From the NCBI RefSeq assembly GCF_900105065.1, contig NZ_LT629749.1:3224001-3288000 (forward strand): a DNA stretch of 64,000 bases. The letters are read 5' to 3'. This stretch comes from Friedmanniella luteola. GTDB lineage: Bacteria > Actinomycetota > Actinomycetes > Propionibacteriales > Propionibacteriaceae. A program made the position numbers and the translations under genes. Every line of letters starts with the position of its first letter. Positions within the stretch are counted from its first letter, which is position 1. Below, one piece after another: positions 32,392 through 40,520 of this stretch. A model generated the notes under the pieces. The model had not been told where the DNA came from, made no database searches, and saw nothing but the letters and a program-made list of their open reading frames with translations.

Positions 32392-32715
32392 CCCTGCCGT
32401 CGGGGGCAGGTCCGCGGTGGCCGCCGCGGCTGCGCGGTGACGGCCGCGGCTGCGCGGGCCCGGGCCTGAGCCCGGTCCCCCACTTCACACCCCTGCGGTG
32501 GACTTCACACCCCGTGCACGGGGTGTGAAGCCGGTCTACGGGGTGTGAAGTGGGGGACCAGCCGGGGGTGGGGGTCGGCGGCCGCGGAAGCCCGCCCGCG
32601 CCCGCCGCACTGCTGCCCGGCCGTGCCTGCCCGCTGTGCCCGGCCGTGCCCGCCGCACTGCTGCCCGGCGCCCGCAGCACTGCTGCCCGGGCGCGGGTCG
32701 CGGTGGGACCACCGC
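32392..32715. other. Intergenic repeat-rich region between convergent genes
   Basis: Between the stop codons of the AAA+ gene and the methyltransferase gene. It holds two copies of GCCGCGGCTGCGCGG (32421-32460 area), the nested palindrome at 32474-32559, and three copies of GCACTGCTGCCCGG (about 32607-32620, 32655-32668, 32678-32691). No gene. Confidence 0.7.
32474..32559. repeat. Nested double palindrome, possible bidirectional terminator or REP-like element
   Basis: Outer arms GGTCCCCCACTTCACACCCC (32474-32493) and its exact reverse complement (32540-32559) enclose a second perfect 28-base palindrome (32503-32530) built from the same CTTCACACCCC word. Thus the 11-mer CTTCACACCCC occurs four times, two on each strand. 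The RNA could fold as a stem carrying an inner hairpin. Confidence 0.85.
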
Positions 32716-33204
32716 TCAGAGCAGGGTCGGCGGCAGGGCGCCCTCGTGCTCGAGGAGCCAGCGCTTGGTGGCGATCTCCTGGCCCGGCTCGCCCCCGGAG
32801 TACCCGCCCAGGCCGTCGCCGGCGACGACGCGGTGGCACGGGATCACCAGGGGGACGGGGTTGGCGCCCATGATCGAGCCGATCGCCCGGGCCGGCAGAC
32901 CGGTGCCGCTGCGCGCCGCCAGCTCGCCGTAGGTGATGGTCGTCCCGCAGGGGATCGTCCGCAGGGCGTCGAGCACGGCGCGCGTCGCCGGCTCCAGCCG
33001 CGGCAGGTCCAGCGGGAGGTCGAACTCCCGGCGCTGGCCGGCGAAGTACTCCCGCAGCTGACCGACGACCTGCTGCACCGTCTCGTCGGGCTCGGTGGAC
33101 GCGCCGCTGACGGCGAGCCCCCAGCCGAGGCCGCGCAGCCCGGCCGGCCCGCCGAGCACCCCCAGCACCCCGACCTGCGAGTCGTACTGGTCGAAGAACA
33201 GCAC
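32716..33204 (-). CDS. ogt: Methylated-DNA--[protein]-cysteine S-methyltransferase
   Basis: A 162-residue DNA repair protein that takes methyl groups from O6-methylguanine onto its own cysteine. The active-site motif VPLVIPCHRVV with the acceptor Cys is intact, preceded by IPCGTTITYGELAARSGTGLPARAIGSIMGANP (helix-turn-helix and arginine finger). The N-terminal ~75 residues are the family's RNase-H-like domain. GTG start two bases after the dppF-type stop, so it appears to be co-transcribed with the transporter, an odd partnership. Confidence 0.93.
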   Translation of the reverse strand: MLFFDQYDSQVGVLGVLGGPAGLRGLGWGLAVSGASTEPDETVQQVVGQLREYFAGQRREFDLPLDLPRLEPATRAVLDALRTIPCGTTITYGELAARSGTGLPARAIGSIMGANPVPLVIPCHRVVAGDGLGGYSGGEPGQEIATKRWLLEHEGALPPTLL

Positions 33205-33206
33205 GG

Positions 33207-34310
33207 TCAGCCCCGGGCGCCGGCGACGGGCACCGGCACGTCGGGCTCCACCAGCAGGGTCGGGTCGGCGACGTGGACGGCGCCGCTGCGGATGTCCTCG
33301 GCCCAGTGGCAGGCCACCAGCCGGCCCTCCGTGCCCTCGACCGCACGCAGGGCGGGCACCTCGGTGTCGCAGCGGGTCGGCTGCCGGTAGGGGCAGCGGG
33401 TGTGGAACCGGCAGCCCGACGGCGGGTTGGCCGGGCTGGGCAGGTCGCCGCGCAGCAGGATCCGCTCCCGCCGGTCCTCGACGTCGGGGTCGGGGATCGG
33501 GATGGCCGACATCAGCGCGATCGTGTACGGGTGCAGCGGCTCGGCGTAGAGGTCGTCGCTGTCGGCCTGCTCGACGATGGTGCCCAGGTACATCACGCCG
33601 ATGACGTCGCTGATGTGCCGGACGACGGCGAGGTCGTGGGCGATCACCAGGTAGGTCAGCCCGAGCAGGTCCTGCAGGCCCTCGAGGAGGTTGATCACCT
33701 GCGCCTGGACCGAGACGTCGAGGGCGCTGACGGGCTCGTCGGCGATCACCAGGTCGGGGTTGAGGATCATCGCCCGGGCGATGCCGATCCGCTGCCGCTG
33801 ACCGCCGGAGAACTCGTGCGGGTACTTCGCCAGCGCCGAGCCCGGCAGCCCGACGACGTCGAGCATCGACGACGCCTTGGCGGCATGGCTCCTCGCGGAG
33901 TCGCGGCCGAACTCCTGGCGGTCGGCCTCGGCCAGCCCGTGCACGGTCAGGGGCTCGGTGAGCAGGCTCTCCACCGACGCCCGCGGGTCGAGGCTGGAGA
34001 GCGGGTCCTGGAACACCATCTGCATCCGCCGTCGCATCTTGCGCAGCGGCTCCGGCCCGAGGTCGCGCAGGTCCTCGCCGTCGAAGCGGACCTGGCCGTC
34101 GGTCGGCTCCTCCAGCCGGAGGATGGCGCGGCCCAGCGTCGACTTGCCGCAGCCCGACTCCCCCACCAGCCCGAAGGTCTGCCCGCGCCGGACCTGCAGG
34201 TCGACGCCGTCGACGGCGCGCACGTGGCCCACCGTCCGGTCGAACACCAGCCCGCGCTTGATCGGGAAGTGGACCTTGAGCCCCGAGACCTCCAGCAGCG
34301 GCTCGCTCAT
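33207..34310 (-). CDS. Dipeptide/oligopeptide ABC transporter ATP-binding protein (DppF/OppF type)
   Basis: A 367-residue ATPase. Walker [20 protein letters not shown]-loop [15 protein letters not shown], signature [15 protein letters not shown], Walker [22 protein letters not shown] and the switch His in [10 protein letters not shown] are all present. The C-terminal oligopeptide-transporter extension carries [11 protein letters not shown]...C...ACHW, the Cys cluster that binds an iron-sulphur centre in Dpp/Opp ATPases. It pairs with the other ATPase gene (overlap four bases) to drive the two permeases. Confidence 0.93.
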   Translation of the reverse strand: MSEPLLEVSGLKVHFPIKRGLVFDRTVGHVRAVDGVDLQVRRGQTFGLVGESGCGKSTLGRAILRLEEPTDGQVRFDGEDLRDLGPEPLRKMRRRMQMVFQDPLSSLDPRASVESLLTEPLTVHGLAEADRQEFGRDSARSHAAKASSMLDVVGLPGSALAKYPHEFSGGQRQRIGIARAMILNPDLVIADEPVSALDVSVQAQVINLLEGLQDLLGLTYLVIAHDLAVVRHISDVIGVMYLGTIVEQADSDDLYAEPLHPYTIALMSAIPIPDPDVEDRRERILLRGDLPSPANPPSGCRFHTRCPYRQPTRCDTEVPALRAVEGTEGRLVACHWAEDIRSGAVHVADPTLLVEPDVPVPVAGARG

Positions 34311-35458
34311 CGACGCTCCCCCTCGTCCAGGCCCGACTTGTCAGCGTTGGTGGTCGTCCCGGCGACCACCGCCGCTGACAGGTCGGACGACGTGTGCGCA
34401 GGACCGGCCGCCTCCGCCGCCGGGTGCACGCAGCGCACCTCGTGGGCCAGCCGGCCCAACGGCTCGAGCGGCAGGTCGGCGACGATGCAGTCGTCGGCGG
34501 CGTGCCGGCACCGGGGCGCGAAGGCGCAGCCCTGCGACCAGCCGAGGACGTCGCGGGGCGTGCCCGGGATCGGCCGCAGCGGCTCGCCGCGGGGGGCGTC
34601 CAGCCGCGGGATCGAGGCGAGCAGGCCCTCGGTGTAGCGGTGCCGCGGGTGCCCGAACAGCTCCCGGCGGGGCGCCGCCTCCACCACCCGGCCGGCGTAC
34701 ATCACGTTGACGAAGTCGCACAGCCCGGCGACGACGCCGAGGTCGTGGGTGATCATCACCATGGCGGTCCCGAGGTCGTTGACGAGCTCCTTGAGCAGCT
34801 CGAGGACCTGGGCCTGGATGGTGACGTCGAGGGCCGTCGTCGGCTCGTCGCAGATCAGCAGCGCCGGCTTGCAGGCCAGGGCGATGGCGATCAGCGCGCG
34901 CTGCCGCATGCCGCCGGACAGCTGGTGGGGGTACTCCTTGAGCCGACGGCCCGGGTCGGGGATGCCGCAGCGGCGCAGCAGGTCCTCGGCCTCGTCGCGC
35001 GCGGCGGAACGGCTGATGTCCTGGTGCCGCAGCAGCACCTCCGTCACCTGCGTGCCGACGGGGACGACCGGGTTGAGCGAGCTCATCGGGTCCTGGAAGA
35101 CCATCGCCAGCTCGCGCCCCCGCAGGTCCGACAGCTGGCCGGCCGGCAGGGTGAGCAGGTCCTGCCCGCGGTAGAGGGCCTGCCCGCTGACCTGGACGCC
35201 GCGGCTGGGCAGCAGCCCCATCACCGCCATCGAGGTGACGGACTTGCCGCTGCCGGACTCCCCGACGATGCCCACGACCTCCCCGGGCTTGACGGCGAAG
35301 GAGACCCCGTCGACGGCGCGGGTGGGGTGGCCGCCACGCCGCTGGAAGGTGACCCGGAGGTCCTTGACCTCCAGCAGCACCTCGTTGCGGTTGACCGGCC
35401 CGCGGGCCGAGCGGCGGACGAGGGTGCGGTCCTGGACCCCGGTGGTCGACGTGCTCAT
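34307..35458 (-). CDS. Dipeptide/oligopeptide ABC transporter ATP-binding protein (DppD/OppD type)
   Basis: A 383-residue ATPase with Walker [19 protein letters not shown]-loop [13 protein letters not shown], signature [15 protein letters not shown], Walker [23 protein letters not shown] and [13 protein letters not shown]. The Cys cluster [14 protein letters not shown]...C is present. The last ~30 residues ([33 protein letters not shown]) go beyond the family and are encoded by an imperfect palindrome at 34335-34384, so the tail may come from insertion of a palindromic element. Stop overlaps the DppF-type start (ATGA). Confidence 0.93.
   Translation of the reverse strand: MSTSTTGVQDRTLVRRSARGPVNRNEVLLEVKDLRVTFQRRGGHPTRAVDGVSFAVKPGEVVGIVGESGSGKSVTSMAVMGLLPSRGVQVSGQALYRGQDLLTLPAGQLSDLRGRELAMVFQDPMSSLNPVVPVGTQVTEVLLRHQDISRSAARDEAEDLLRRCGIPDPGRRLKEYPHQLSGGMRQRALIAIALACKPALLICDEPTTALDVTIQAQVLELLKELVNDLGTAMVMITHDLGVVAGLCDFVNVMYAGRVVEAAPRRELFGHPRHRYTEGLLASIPRLDAPRGEPLRPIPGTPRDVLGWSQGCAFAPRCRHAADDCIVADLPLEPLGRLAHEVRCVHPAAEAAGPAHTSSDLSAAVVAGTTTNADKSGLDEGERR
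34335..34384. repeat. Palindromic element within the 3' end of the DppD-type gene
   Basis: Arms of 22 bases (34335-34356, beginning GACTTGTCAGCG, and 34363-34384) pair with 19 Watson-Crick matches, two G-T pairs and one mismatch across a 6-base centre. It lies entirely in coding sequence and adds about 17 codons in frame. Confidence 0.7.
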
Positions 35459-35459
35459 G

Positions 35460-36401
35460 TCATCTCCTTGACTTCGGGTCCAGCGCCTCGCGCAGCGCCT
35501 CGCCGAAGAGCGTGAAGCCCAGGGCGGTGACGGCGATGCAGAGGCCGGGGAGCAGGGCCAGGTGCGGGTCGCTCTGCAGCCGGTCCTGGGCCTTGACCAG
35601 CATCCGGCCCCACTCGGCCGTGGCGGGGTCGGGCGCCCCGAGACCCAGGTAGGACAGCGCCGCGACCTCGATGATCGCCGTCGCCAGGCTGAGCGTCGCC
35701 TGCACGATGACCGGTCCGAGCGAGTTCGGCAGCACGTGGCTCATCACGATGGTGCGGCGGCGCAGGCCCAGCGAGACCGAGGCGAGCACGTAGTCCTGGT
35801 TGCGCTGCGCCAGCATCGAGCCGCGCAGCAGCCGGGCGAAGATCGGCACCTGGGCGGCGCCGATGGCGATCATGATCGCGCTGGGCCGCTGCCCGAGGAC
35901 GGCGGCGATCGACACGGCCAGCAGCAGGGACGGGATCGACAACAAGATGTCCACCACCCGCATCACCGCCGTGTCGACCCAGCCGCCGAGCCCACCGGCG
36001 AGGGTCCCGAGCACCGCCCCGCCGAGCAGGCCGAGGGCGGTGGAGACGACGCCGATGATCAGCGAGGCCCGGGCGCCGTAGAGCAGCTGGGTGAGCAGGT
36101 CGGAGCCGAAGGAGTCCAGGCCCAGCGGGTGGTCCGCGGAGCGGCCGGGCACGCTGCTGGGCGTCACCTCCTCGATCCACTCGGTGCTGGCCGGCCGGTA
36201 CGGGGTGAGCAGCGGCGCGAAGACGGCGACCAGCACGAACAGGGCCACGATGACGGCGCCGATGATGGCGCTCGGGTTGCGGCGCAGCCGCTGGAAGGCC
36301 CCGCGCCAGAGGCTGGTGCCGCGGTCGTCCGCCGCACCGTCGCCCATCAGCTCGGCCAGCGCCTGCGGCCGGTCGGGCGCCACCGTGTCGAGCGCGGTCA
36401 C
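35460..36401 (-). CDS. Dipeptide/oligopeptide ABC transporter permease (DppC type)
   Basis: A 313-residue membrane protein with six helices. HPLGLDSFGSDLLTQLLYGARASLIIGVVSTALGLLGGAVLG is the conserved DppC N-terminal block; the EAA loop reads YVLASVSLGLRRRTIVMSHVLPNSLGPVIVQ, which docks on the ATPases; AALSYLGLGAPDPATAEWGRML and LALLPGLCIAVTALGFTLFGEALREALDPKSR are the usual end. GTG at 36401 has GAGGGGGA upstream; the frame is open to 36422, where it would overlap the DppB-type gene. Confidence 0.92.
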   Translation of the reverse strand: MTALDTVAPDRPQALAELMGDGAADDRGTSLWRGAFQRLRRNPSAIIGAVIVALFVLVAVFAPLLTPYRPASTEWIEEVTPSSVPGRSADHPLGLDSFGSDLLTQLLYGARASLIIGVVSTALGLLGGAVLGTLAGGLGGWVDTAVMRVVDILLSIPSLLLAVSIAAVLGQRPSAIMIAIGAAQVPIFARLLRGSMLAQRNQDYVLASVSLGLRRRTIVMSHVLPNSLGPVIVQATLSLATAIIEVAALSYLGLGAPDPATAEWGRMLVKAQDRLQSDPHLALLPGLCIAVTALGFTLFGEALREALDPKSRR

Positions 36402-36411
36402 GTCGTCCCCC

Positions 36412-37437
36412 TCACGCGGCACGCAGCCGCGGGTCGATGACGCCGTAGAGCAGGTCCACGGCCAGGTTGATCAACGCGTAGATGACCGCGATGAAGAGGA
36501 TGAAGCCCTGCAGCACGGCGAAGTCGAGCCCGCTGATGGCGTCGAACAGGTAGGACCCGATCCCGTTGAACGCGAACACCGACTCGGTCAGCACCGCCCC
36601 GGCCAGCAGCGCACCGGTCTGCAGGCCGATGGTCGTGGTGACGGGCAGCATGGCGTTGCGCAGCACGTGCCGCCGGGTGATCAGCCCGCGGGCCAGGCCC
36701 TTCGAGCGCGCGGTGCGGACGTAGTCCTCGTTGAGCACGTCGATCACCGACGCCCGGGTCATCCGCACGATGATCGCCAGCGGGATGCAGCCGAGGGCGA
36801 TGCCGGGCAGCACCAGGTGCACGAGGGCGTCCCACGACGCGTCCCACTCCCGGGTCAGCAGCCCGTCGAGGACGTAGAAGTTGGTGATGTGGGTCGCGTC
36901 GATCCGCGCGTCCTGCCGCCCGGACGTCGGCAGCACGGCCAGCGCCCCCAGCGGGCCGGGCAGCCCCACGGCGAAGACGATCTTGAGCAGGTAGGCCAGC
37001 ACGAAGACGGGGACGACGACCCCGAGCAGCGAGCCGGCCACGAAGATGCGGTCCAGCCACCCCCCGGCCCGGGTCGCGGCCAGGAACCCGACGGGGATGC
37101 CGACCACGACGGCGAACAGCAGCGCCGCGAGGCTCAGCTCGACGGTGGCCGGGAACCGCTCGAGGAAGGTGCCCAGCACCGGTAGACCGGTCCGCGGTGA
37201 GGTGCCGAAGTCGCCCTGCAGCAGCCGGGCGGTGTAGGTCAGGTACTGGGTGAGCAGCGGCTTGTCGAAGCCGTACTGCGCGTTGACGGCGGCGATGGAC
37301 TCGGGGGTGGCCTTCTCGCCCAGCAGCGCCCGGGCGGGGTCGCCGGGCAGCGCCCGCACCCAGGCGAACAGCAGCAGGCTGAGCCCGAACAGCACCGGGA
37401 CCAGCAGCAGCAGCCGACGGATCGTGAACCTCAGCAC
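36412..37437 (-). CDS. Dipeptide/oligopeptide ABC transporter permease (DppB type)
   Basis: A 341-residue protein starting MLRFTIRRLLLLVPVLFGLSLLLFAWVRALPGDPA, the typical DppB first helix and PGDP loop. LLQGDFGTSPRTGLPVLGTFLERFPATVELSLAALLFAVVVGIPVGFLAA follows, then the EAA motif YVRTARSKGLARGLITRRHVLRNAMLPVTTTIGLQ and a final VIYALINLAVDLLYGVIDPRLR. Six membrane helices. It pairs with the DppC-type permease, with an 10-base gap. Confidence 0.93.
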   Translation of the reverse strand: MLRFTIRRLLLLVPVLFGLSLLLFAWVRALPGDPARALLGEKATPESIAAVNAQYGFDKPLLTQYLTYTARLLQGDFGTSPRTGLPVLGTFLERFPATVELSLAALLFAVVVGIPVGFLAATRAGGWLDRIFVAGSLLGVVVPVFVLAYLLKIVFAVGLPGPLGALAVLPTSGRQDARIDATHITNFYVLDGLLTREWDASWDALVHLVLPGIALGCIPLAIIVRMTRASVIDVLNEDYVRTARSKGLARGLITRRHVLRNAMLPVTTTIGLQTGALLAGAVLTESVFAFNGIGSYLFDAISGLDFAVLQGFILFIAVIYALINLAVDLLYGVIDPRLRAA

Positions 37438-37463
37438 GGGCCGGACCCCCCGGTCACCGTGCC

Positions 37464-37498
37464 GGCCCGCCCCGACCCGCGCGGGGTCGGGGCGGGCC
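37464..37498 (-). terminator. Strong hairpin between substrate-binding-protein gene and permease genes
   Basis: GGCCCGCCCCGACCC (37464-37478) pairs perfectly with 37484-37498 over a 5-base loop. It lies just after the binding-protein stop and before the DppB-type start. Such hairpins let the binding protein be made in excess over the membrane parts by partial termination or mRNA protection. Confidence 0.75.
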
Positions 37499-37503
37499 GC
37501 CGG

Positions 37504-39180
37504 TCACTTGCTGACGGTGACGTTGTTCCACACCTCGTCCTGGACGGGGCTGGCCACGAAGCCCTGGACGCCGGGCGCGAAGGCCAGCGACGGGGCCGGG
37601 TGGGCCAGCGGGACGCCCGGGGCGTAGTCGGCGATCTCGGCGCCGATCTTCTCGTACGCCGGGACCTGCTCCTCGCGGGTCGGCAGCTCACGGGCCGCCG
37701 CCAGGTCGGCGAACAGCTTCTTGTTGTCGAAGCCCCACTCGCTCGACTTGCGGCCGAAGAAGACGCCCAGGAAGTTGTCCGGGTCGTCGTAGTCGCCGGT
37801 CCAGCCGAGCAGGTGGATGTCGTGCTTGTCGACGCCCGCGTCGCCCTGGATCATGTCGAGGTAGTCCGGGCTCCACTTGGCGGCGACCGGGGTGACCTTG
37901 ATGCCGGCCTTCTCGAGCTGGCTCTTGATCACCGCGAAGGTGTCCTCCGGGGCCGGCATGTAGGGCCGCGAGACCCCCGTCGGGTAGGCGAACTTGAGCT
38001 CCAGGTCGGACTGCCCCGCGTCGGCGAGCAACTGCTTGGCCTTGTCCAGGTCGTAGGGGTAGGCCTCGACCTGGTCGTTGTAGCCCGCGACCGTCGGCGG
38101 GATGAACTCGATGGCCGGCTCGGAGCCCTCGGGCAGCGAGGACTTGACGACGGCCGCGCGGTCGATGGCGTAGGTGATCGCCTGGCGGACCCGGACGTCC
38201 TGCAGCGCCTTGTTCTTCTGGTTCATGCCCAGGTAGAGGATGTTGAAGGCGGGCCGGTTGACGATCTGGAAGCCGTCGTCCTTCAGGGGCTGGATGTCGG
38301 CCGGGCCGACCAGGTCGTAGCCGTCGATGTTGCCGGCCTGCAGCTCCTGGGTGCGGGCCTTGGCGTCGCTGATCGTCCGCACGATGACGGTGGCCGTCTT
38401 GGCCTTCTCGCCCCAGTAGTCGGGGTTCGCCTTGAGCGTGACCTGCTGGCCGCGGTCCCAGGTGTCGAACAGGTAGGGCCCGGTGCCGGTCGGGTGGGCC
38501 GTGGCGTACTCGGAGAACCGCGGGTCGTCCTCCGTGCCCTCGGTCTTGTCCGCGTTGTACTGGGTCAGCGCGCCCGGGCTCTGCATCGAGAACGCCGGCA
38601 GGGTCATCGCCTGCACGAAGCCGGCGAACGGCTTGGCCAGCTTGACGACCGCCTGGTTGGCGCTCGGCGCCTCGCAGCTGTCGTAGACGCCGCCGGTCTT
38701 GCCGGTCTTGAAGCCCTTGAACAGGCTGTTGTAGTAGTAGCTGATGTTCTCGGACTGGTTGACGCCGGTCCAGTTGTACCAGCGGTCGAAGTTGGCGCAG
38801 ACGGCCTCGCCGTTGAAGTCGGTGCCGTCGGAGAACTTGACGCCCTCCCGCAGGTCGAAGGTGTAGCTCTTGCCGTCCGCGGACGGCGTCCACTTGGTGG
38901 CGAGCAGCGGCTCGACGTCGGTGGTGCCCGGCTTGGCGCCGACGAGGCCCTCGAAGATCTGCCGGGAGATCCGGAAGGTCTCGCCGTCGCTCGCCATGGC
39001 CGGGTCGAGCATGACCGGGTCGGAGGACGCCGCGAAGACGAACGTGGCGTTGCTGCCGGCGTCGGCGCTGGTGTCGGAGCCCGCGTCGCGCTCGCTCTGC
39101 GCGCAGGAGGCGAGCGCGGTGACGGTGGCCAGGGAGGCGAGCACCGCCAGCGTCTTCTGGAAGGTTCTGGGGATGGTCAA
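37504..39180 (-). CDS. Dipeptide/oligopeptide ABC transporter substrate-binding lipoprotein
   Basis: A 558-residue lipoprotein of the SBP family 5. The N-terminus LTIPRTFQKTLAVLASLATVTALASCAQSE has a signal peptide with lipobox L-A-S-C. FVFAASSDPVMLDPAMASDGETFRISRQIFEGLVG and PLLATKWTPSADGKSYTFDLREGVKFSDGTDFNGEAV are family hallmarks. VRQAITYAIDRAAVV...PPTVAGYN and HLLGWTGDYDDPDNFLGVFFG follow later. It captures peptides outside the membrane for the downstream permeases. TTG start at 39180 with GAGGTGGA about seven bases upstream; it is the first gene of the operon. Confidence 0.93.
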   Translation of the reverse strand: MTIPRTFQKTLAVLASLATVTALASCAQSERDAGSDTSADAGSNATFVFAASSDPVMLDPAMASDGETFRISRQIFEGLVGAKPGTTDVEPLLATKWTPSADGKSYTFDLREGVKFSDGTDFNGEAVCANFDRWYNWTGVNQSENISYYYNSLFKGFKTGKTGGVYDSCEAPSANQAVVKLAKPFAGFVQAMTLPAFSMQSPGALTQYNADKTEGTEDDPRFSEYATAHPTGTGPYLFDTWDRGQQVTLKANPDYWGEKAKTATVIVRTISDAKARTQELQAGNIDGYDLVGPADIQPLKDDGFQIVNRPAFNILYLGMNQKNKALQDVRVRQAITYAIDRAAVVKSSLPEGSEPAIEFIPPTVAGYNDQVEAYPYDLDKAKQLLADAGQSDLELKFAYPTGVSRPYMPAPEDTFAVIKSQLEKAGIKVTPVAAKWSPDYLDMIQGDAGVDKHDIHLLGWTGDYDDPDNFLGVFFGRKSSEWGFDNKKLFADLAAARELPTREEQVPAYEKIGAEIADYAPGVPLAHPAPSLAFAPGVQGFVASPVQDEVWNNVTVSK

Positions 39181-39266
39181 CGTCCACCTCGTGGGTGCGG
39201 CCACCCCCCCGGGAGACCAGCGTCGGCTGAACCGGGGAGGGGCGTCGGACTGGAAAGTGCTCCGAC

Positions 39267-39272
39267 CCTATA
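39267..39272 (-). promoter_or_regulatory. Possible -10 element of the peptide transporter operon
   Basis: On the minus strand TATAGG (inside CCGGTATAGGGTCGG) lies about 85 bases upstream of the substrate-binding-protein start. It is the only AT-rich hexamer in the gap to proB. No good -35 element is seen at the right distance. Confidence 0.35.
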
Positions 39273-39368
39273 CCGGCGGGAGCGGTCCGGGCTCCACCGA
39301 CGAGCGCGCAACCTGGCGGTGGTGCGACCTCTGGGCGACCGGTTGTTGCGTCCGGCAGGCCTCTGGCG

Positions 39369-40520
39369 TCAGATCGTGGGCGTCCGGGCCGGCACCTCGT
39401 CGAAGACGACGAGGGCGTCGCGGTGCACGACGGTGCGGTCGTAGCCGGCGCCCAGCTCGGCCGCCAGCTCGCGGGTGCTGCGGCCCAGCAGGGCCGGCAG
39501 CTCGTCCGCGTCGTAGTTCACGAGGCCGCGGGCGACGACGGCACCGTCGGGTCCGACGAGGTCCACCGGCTCCCCCGCGCTGAACGCACCGTCGACGCTG
39601 GTCACGCCGGCCGGCAGCAGCGAGGCGTGCCGCTCGACCAGCGCACGGACGGCGCCTGCGTCCAGCCGGAGCGAGCCGCGGGCGTCGCTGGCGTGCCGCA
39701 GCCACAGCAGCCGGGTGGGCCGGCGCTTGCCGGTCGGGTGGAACCAGGTGCCGACGGGCTCGCCCCGGAGCGCCGCGGCGACCTGGGCGGCGCTGGTCAG
39801 CACGACGTCGATGCCGGCGGTGGTGGCGATCCGGGCCGCCTCCACCTTCGTGACCATGCCGCCGGTGCCGACGGCCGAGCCCCTGGCGGAGACGTCGAGC
39901 CCGGCCAGGTCCTCCTCGCCGTGCACCTCGACGACCCGCCGGGCGCCGGGCTCGCTCGGCCTGGCGGTGTAGAGGGAGTCCACGTCGCTGAGCAGCACGA
40001 GCGCGTCCGCGTGCACCAGGTGGGCGACCAGCGCGGCGAGCCGGTCGTTGTCGCCGAAGCGGATCTCGTGGGTGGCGACCGTGTCGTTCTCGTTGACGAT
40101 GGGCACGACCCCCAGCTCGAGCAGCCGGCCGAAGGTGCGGAACGCGTTGCGGTAGTGGCCGTGCCGGGTCACGTCGTCGACCGTCAGCAGCACCTGGCCG
40201 ACGCCGAGGTCGTGCGCGGCGAACAGGTGGGTGTAGTAGCCCATCAGCAGGCCCTGGCCGACCGACGCGGCCGCCTGCTGGGTGGCGAGGTCGCGGGGCC
40301 GGCTGCGCAGGGCCAGCGGGGCGAGCCCGGCGGCGATCGCCCCGGAGGAGACCAGCACCACCTCGCGGCCCGCCGCGCGGGCGGCGGCCAGCGCGTCCAC
40401 GAGCGCCTCGATCCGGGCCGGGTCGATACCGCCCTCGGGCGTGGTCAGGGAGGAGGACCCCACCTTGACCACCACGCGGGCCGCGCCGGCGACGGCGGCG
40501 CGCCGGTCACCCGTGCCCAT
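39369..40520 (-). CDS. proB: Glutamate 5-kinase (proline synthesis)
   Basis: A 383-residue kinase. ARVVVKVGSSSLTTPEGGID is the amino-acid-kinase phosphate loop; GREVVLVSSGAIAAGLAPL, VPIVNENDTVATHEIRFGDNDRLAALVAHLVHADALVLLSDVDSLYT and GTGGMVTKVEAARIATTAGIDVVL are the catalytic and substrate motifs. A C-terminal PUA domain (RGSLRLDAGAVRALVERHASLLPAGVTSVDGAFSAGEPVDLVGPDGAVVARGLVNYDADEL) is present, as in full-length bacterial ProB. The ATG overlaps the obg stop by one base, so obg-proB are coupled. proA is not next to it. Confidence 0.95.
   Translation of the reverse strand: MGTGDRRAAVAGAARVVVKVGSSSLTTPEGGIDPARIEALVDALAAARAAGREVVLVSSGAIAAGLAPLALRSRPRDLATQQAAASVGQGLLMGYYTHLFAAHDLGVGQVLLTVDDVTRHGHYRNAFRTFGRLLELGVVPIVNENDTVATHEIRFGDNDRLAALVAHLVHADALVLLSDVDSLYTARPSEPGARRVVEVHGEEDLAGLDVSARGSAVGTGGMVTKVEAARIATTAGIDVVLTSAAQVAAALRGEPVGTWFHPTGKRRPTRLLWLRHASDARGSLRLDAGAVRALVERHASLLPAGVTSVDGAFSAGEPVDLVGPDGAVVARGLVNYDADELPALLGRSTRELAAELGAGYDRTVVHRDALVVFDEVPARTPTI

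Noticed and set aside
32600-32700. CRISPR-like array from repeated GCACTGCTGCCCGG
   Set aside because: Only three short copies with uneven spacing, low complexity, and no cas genes.
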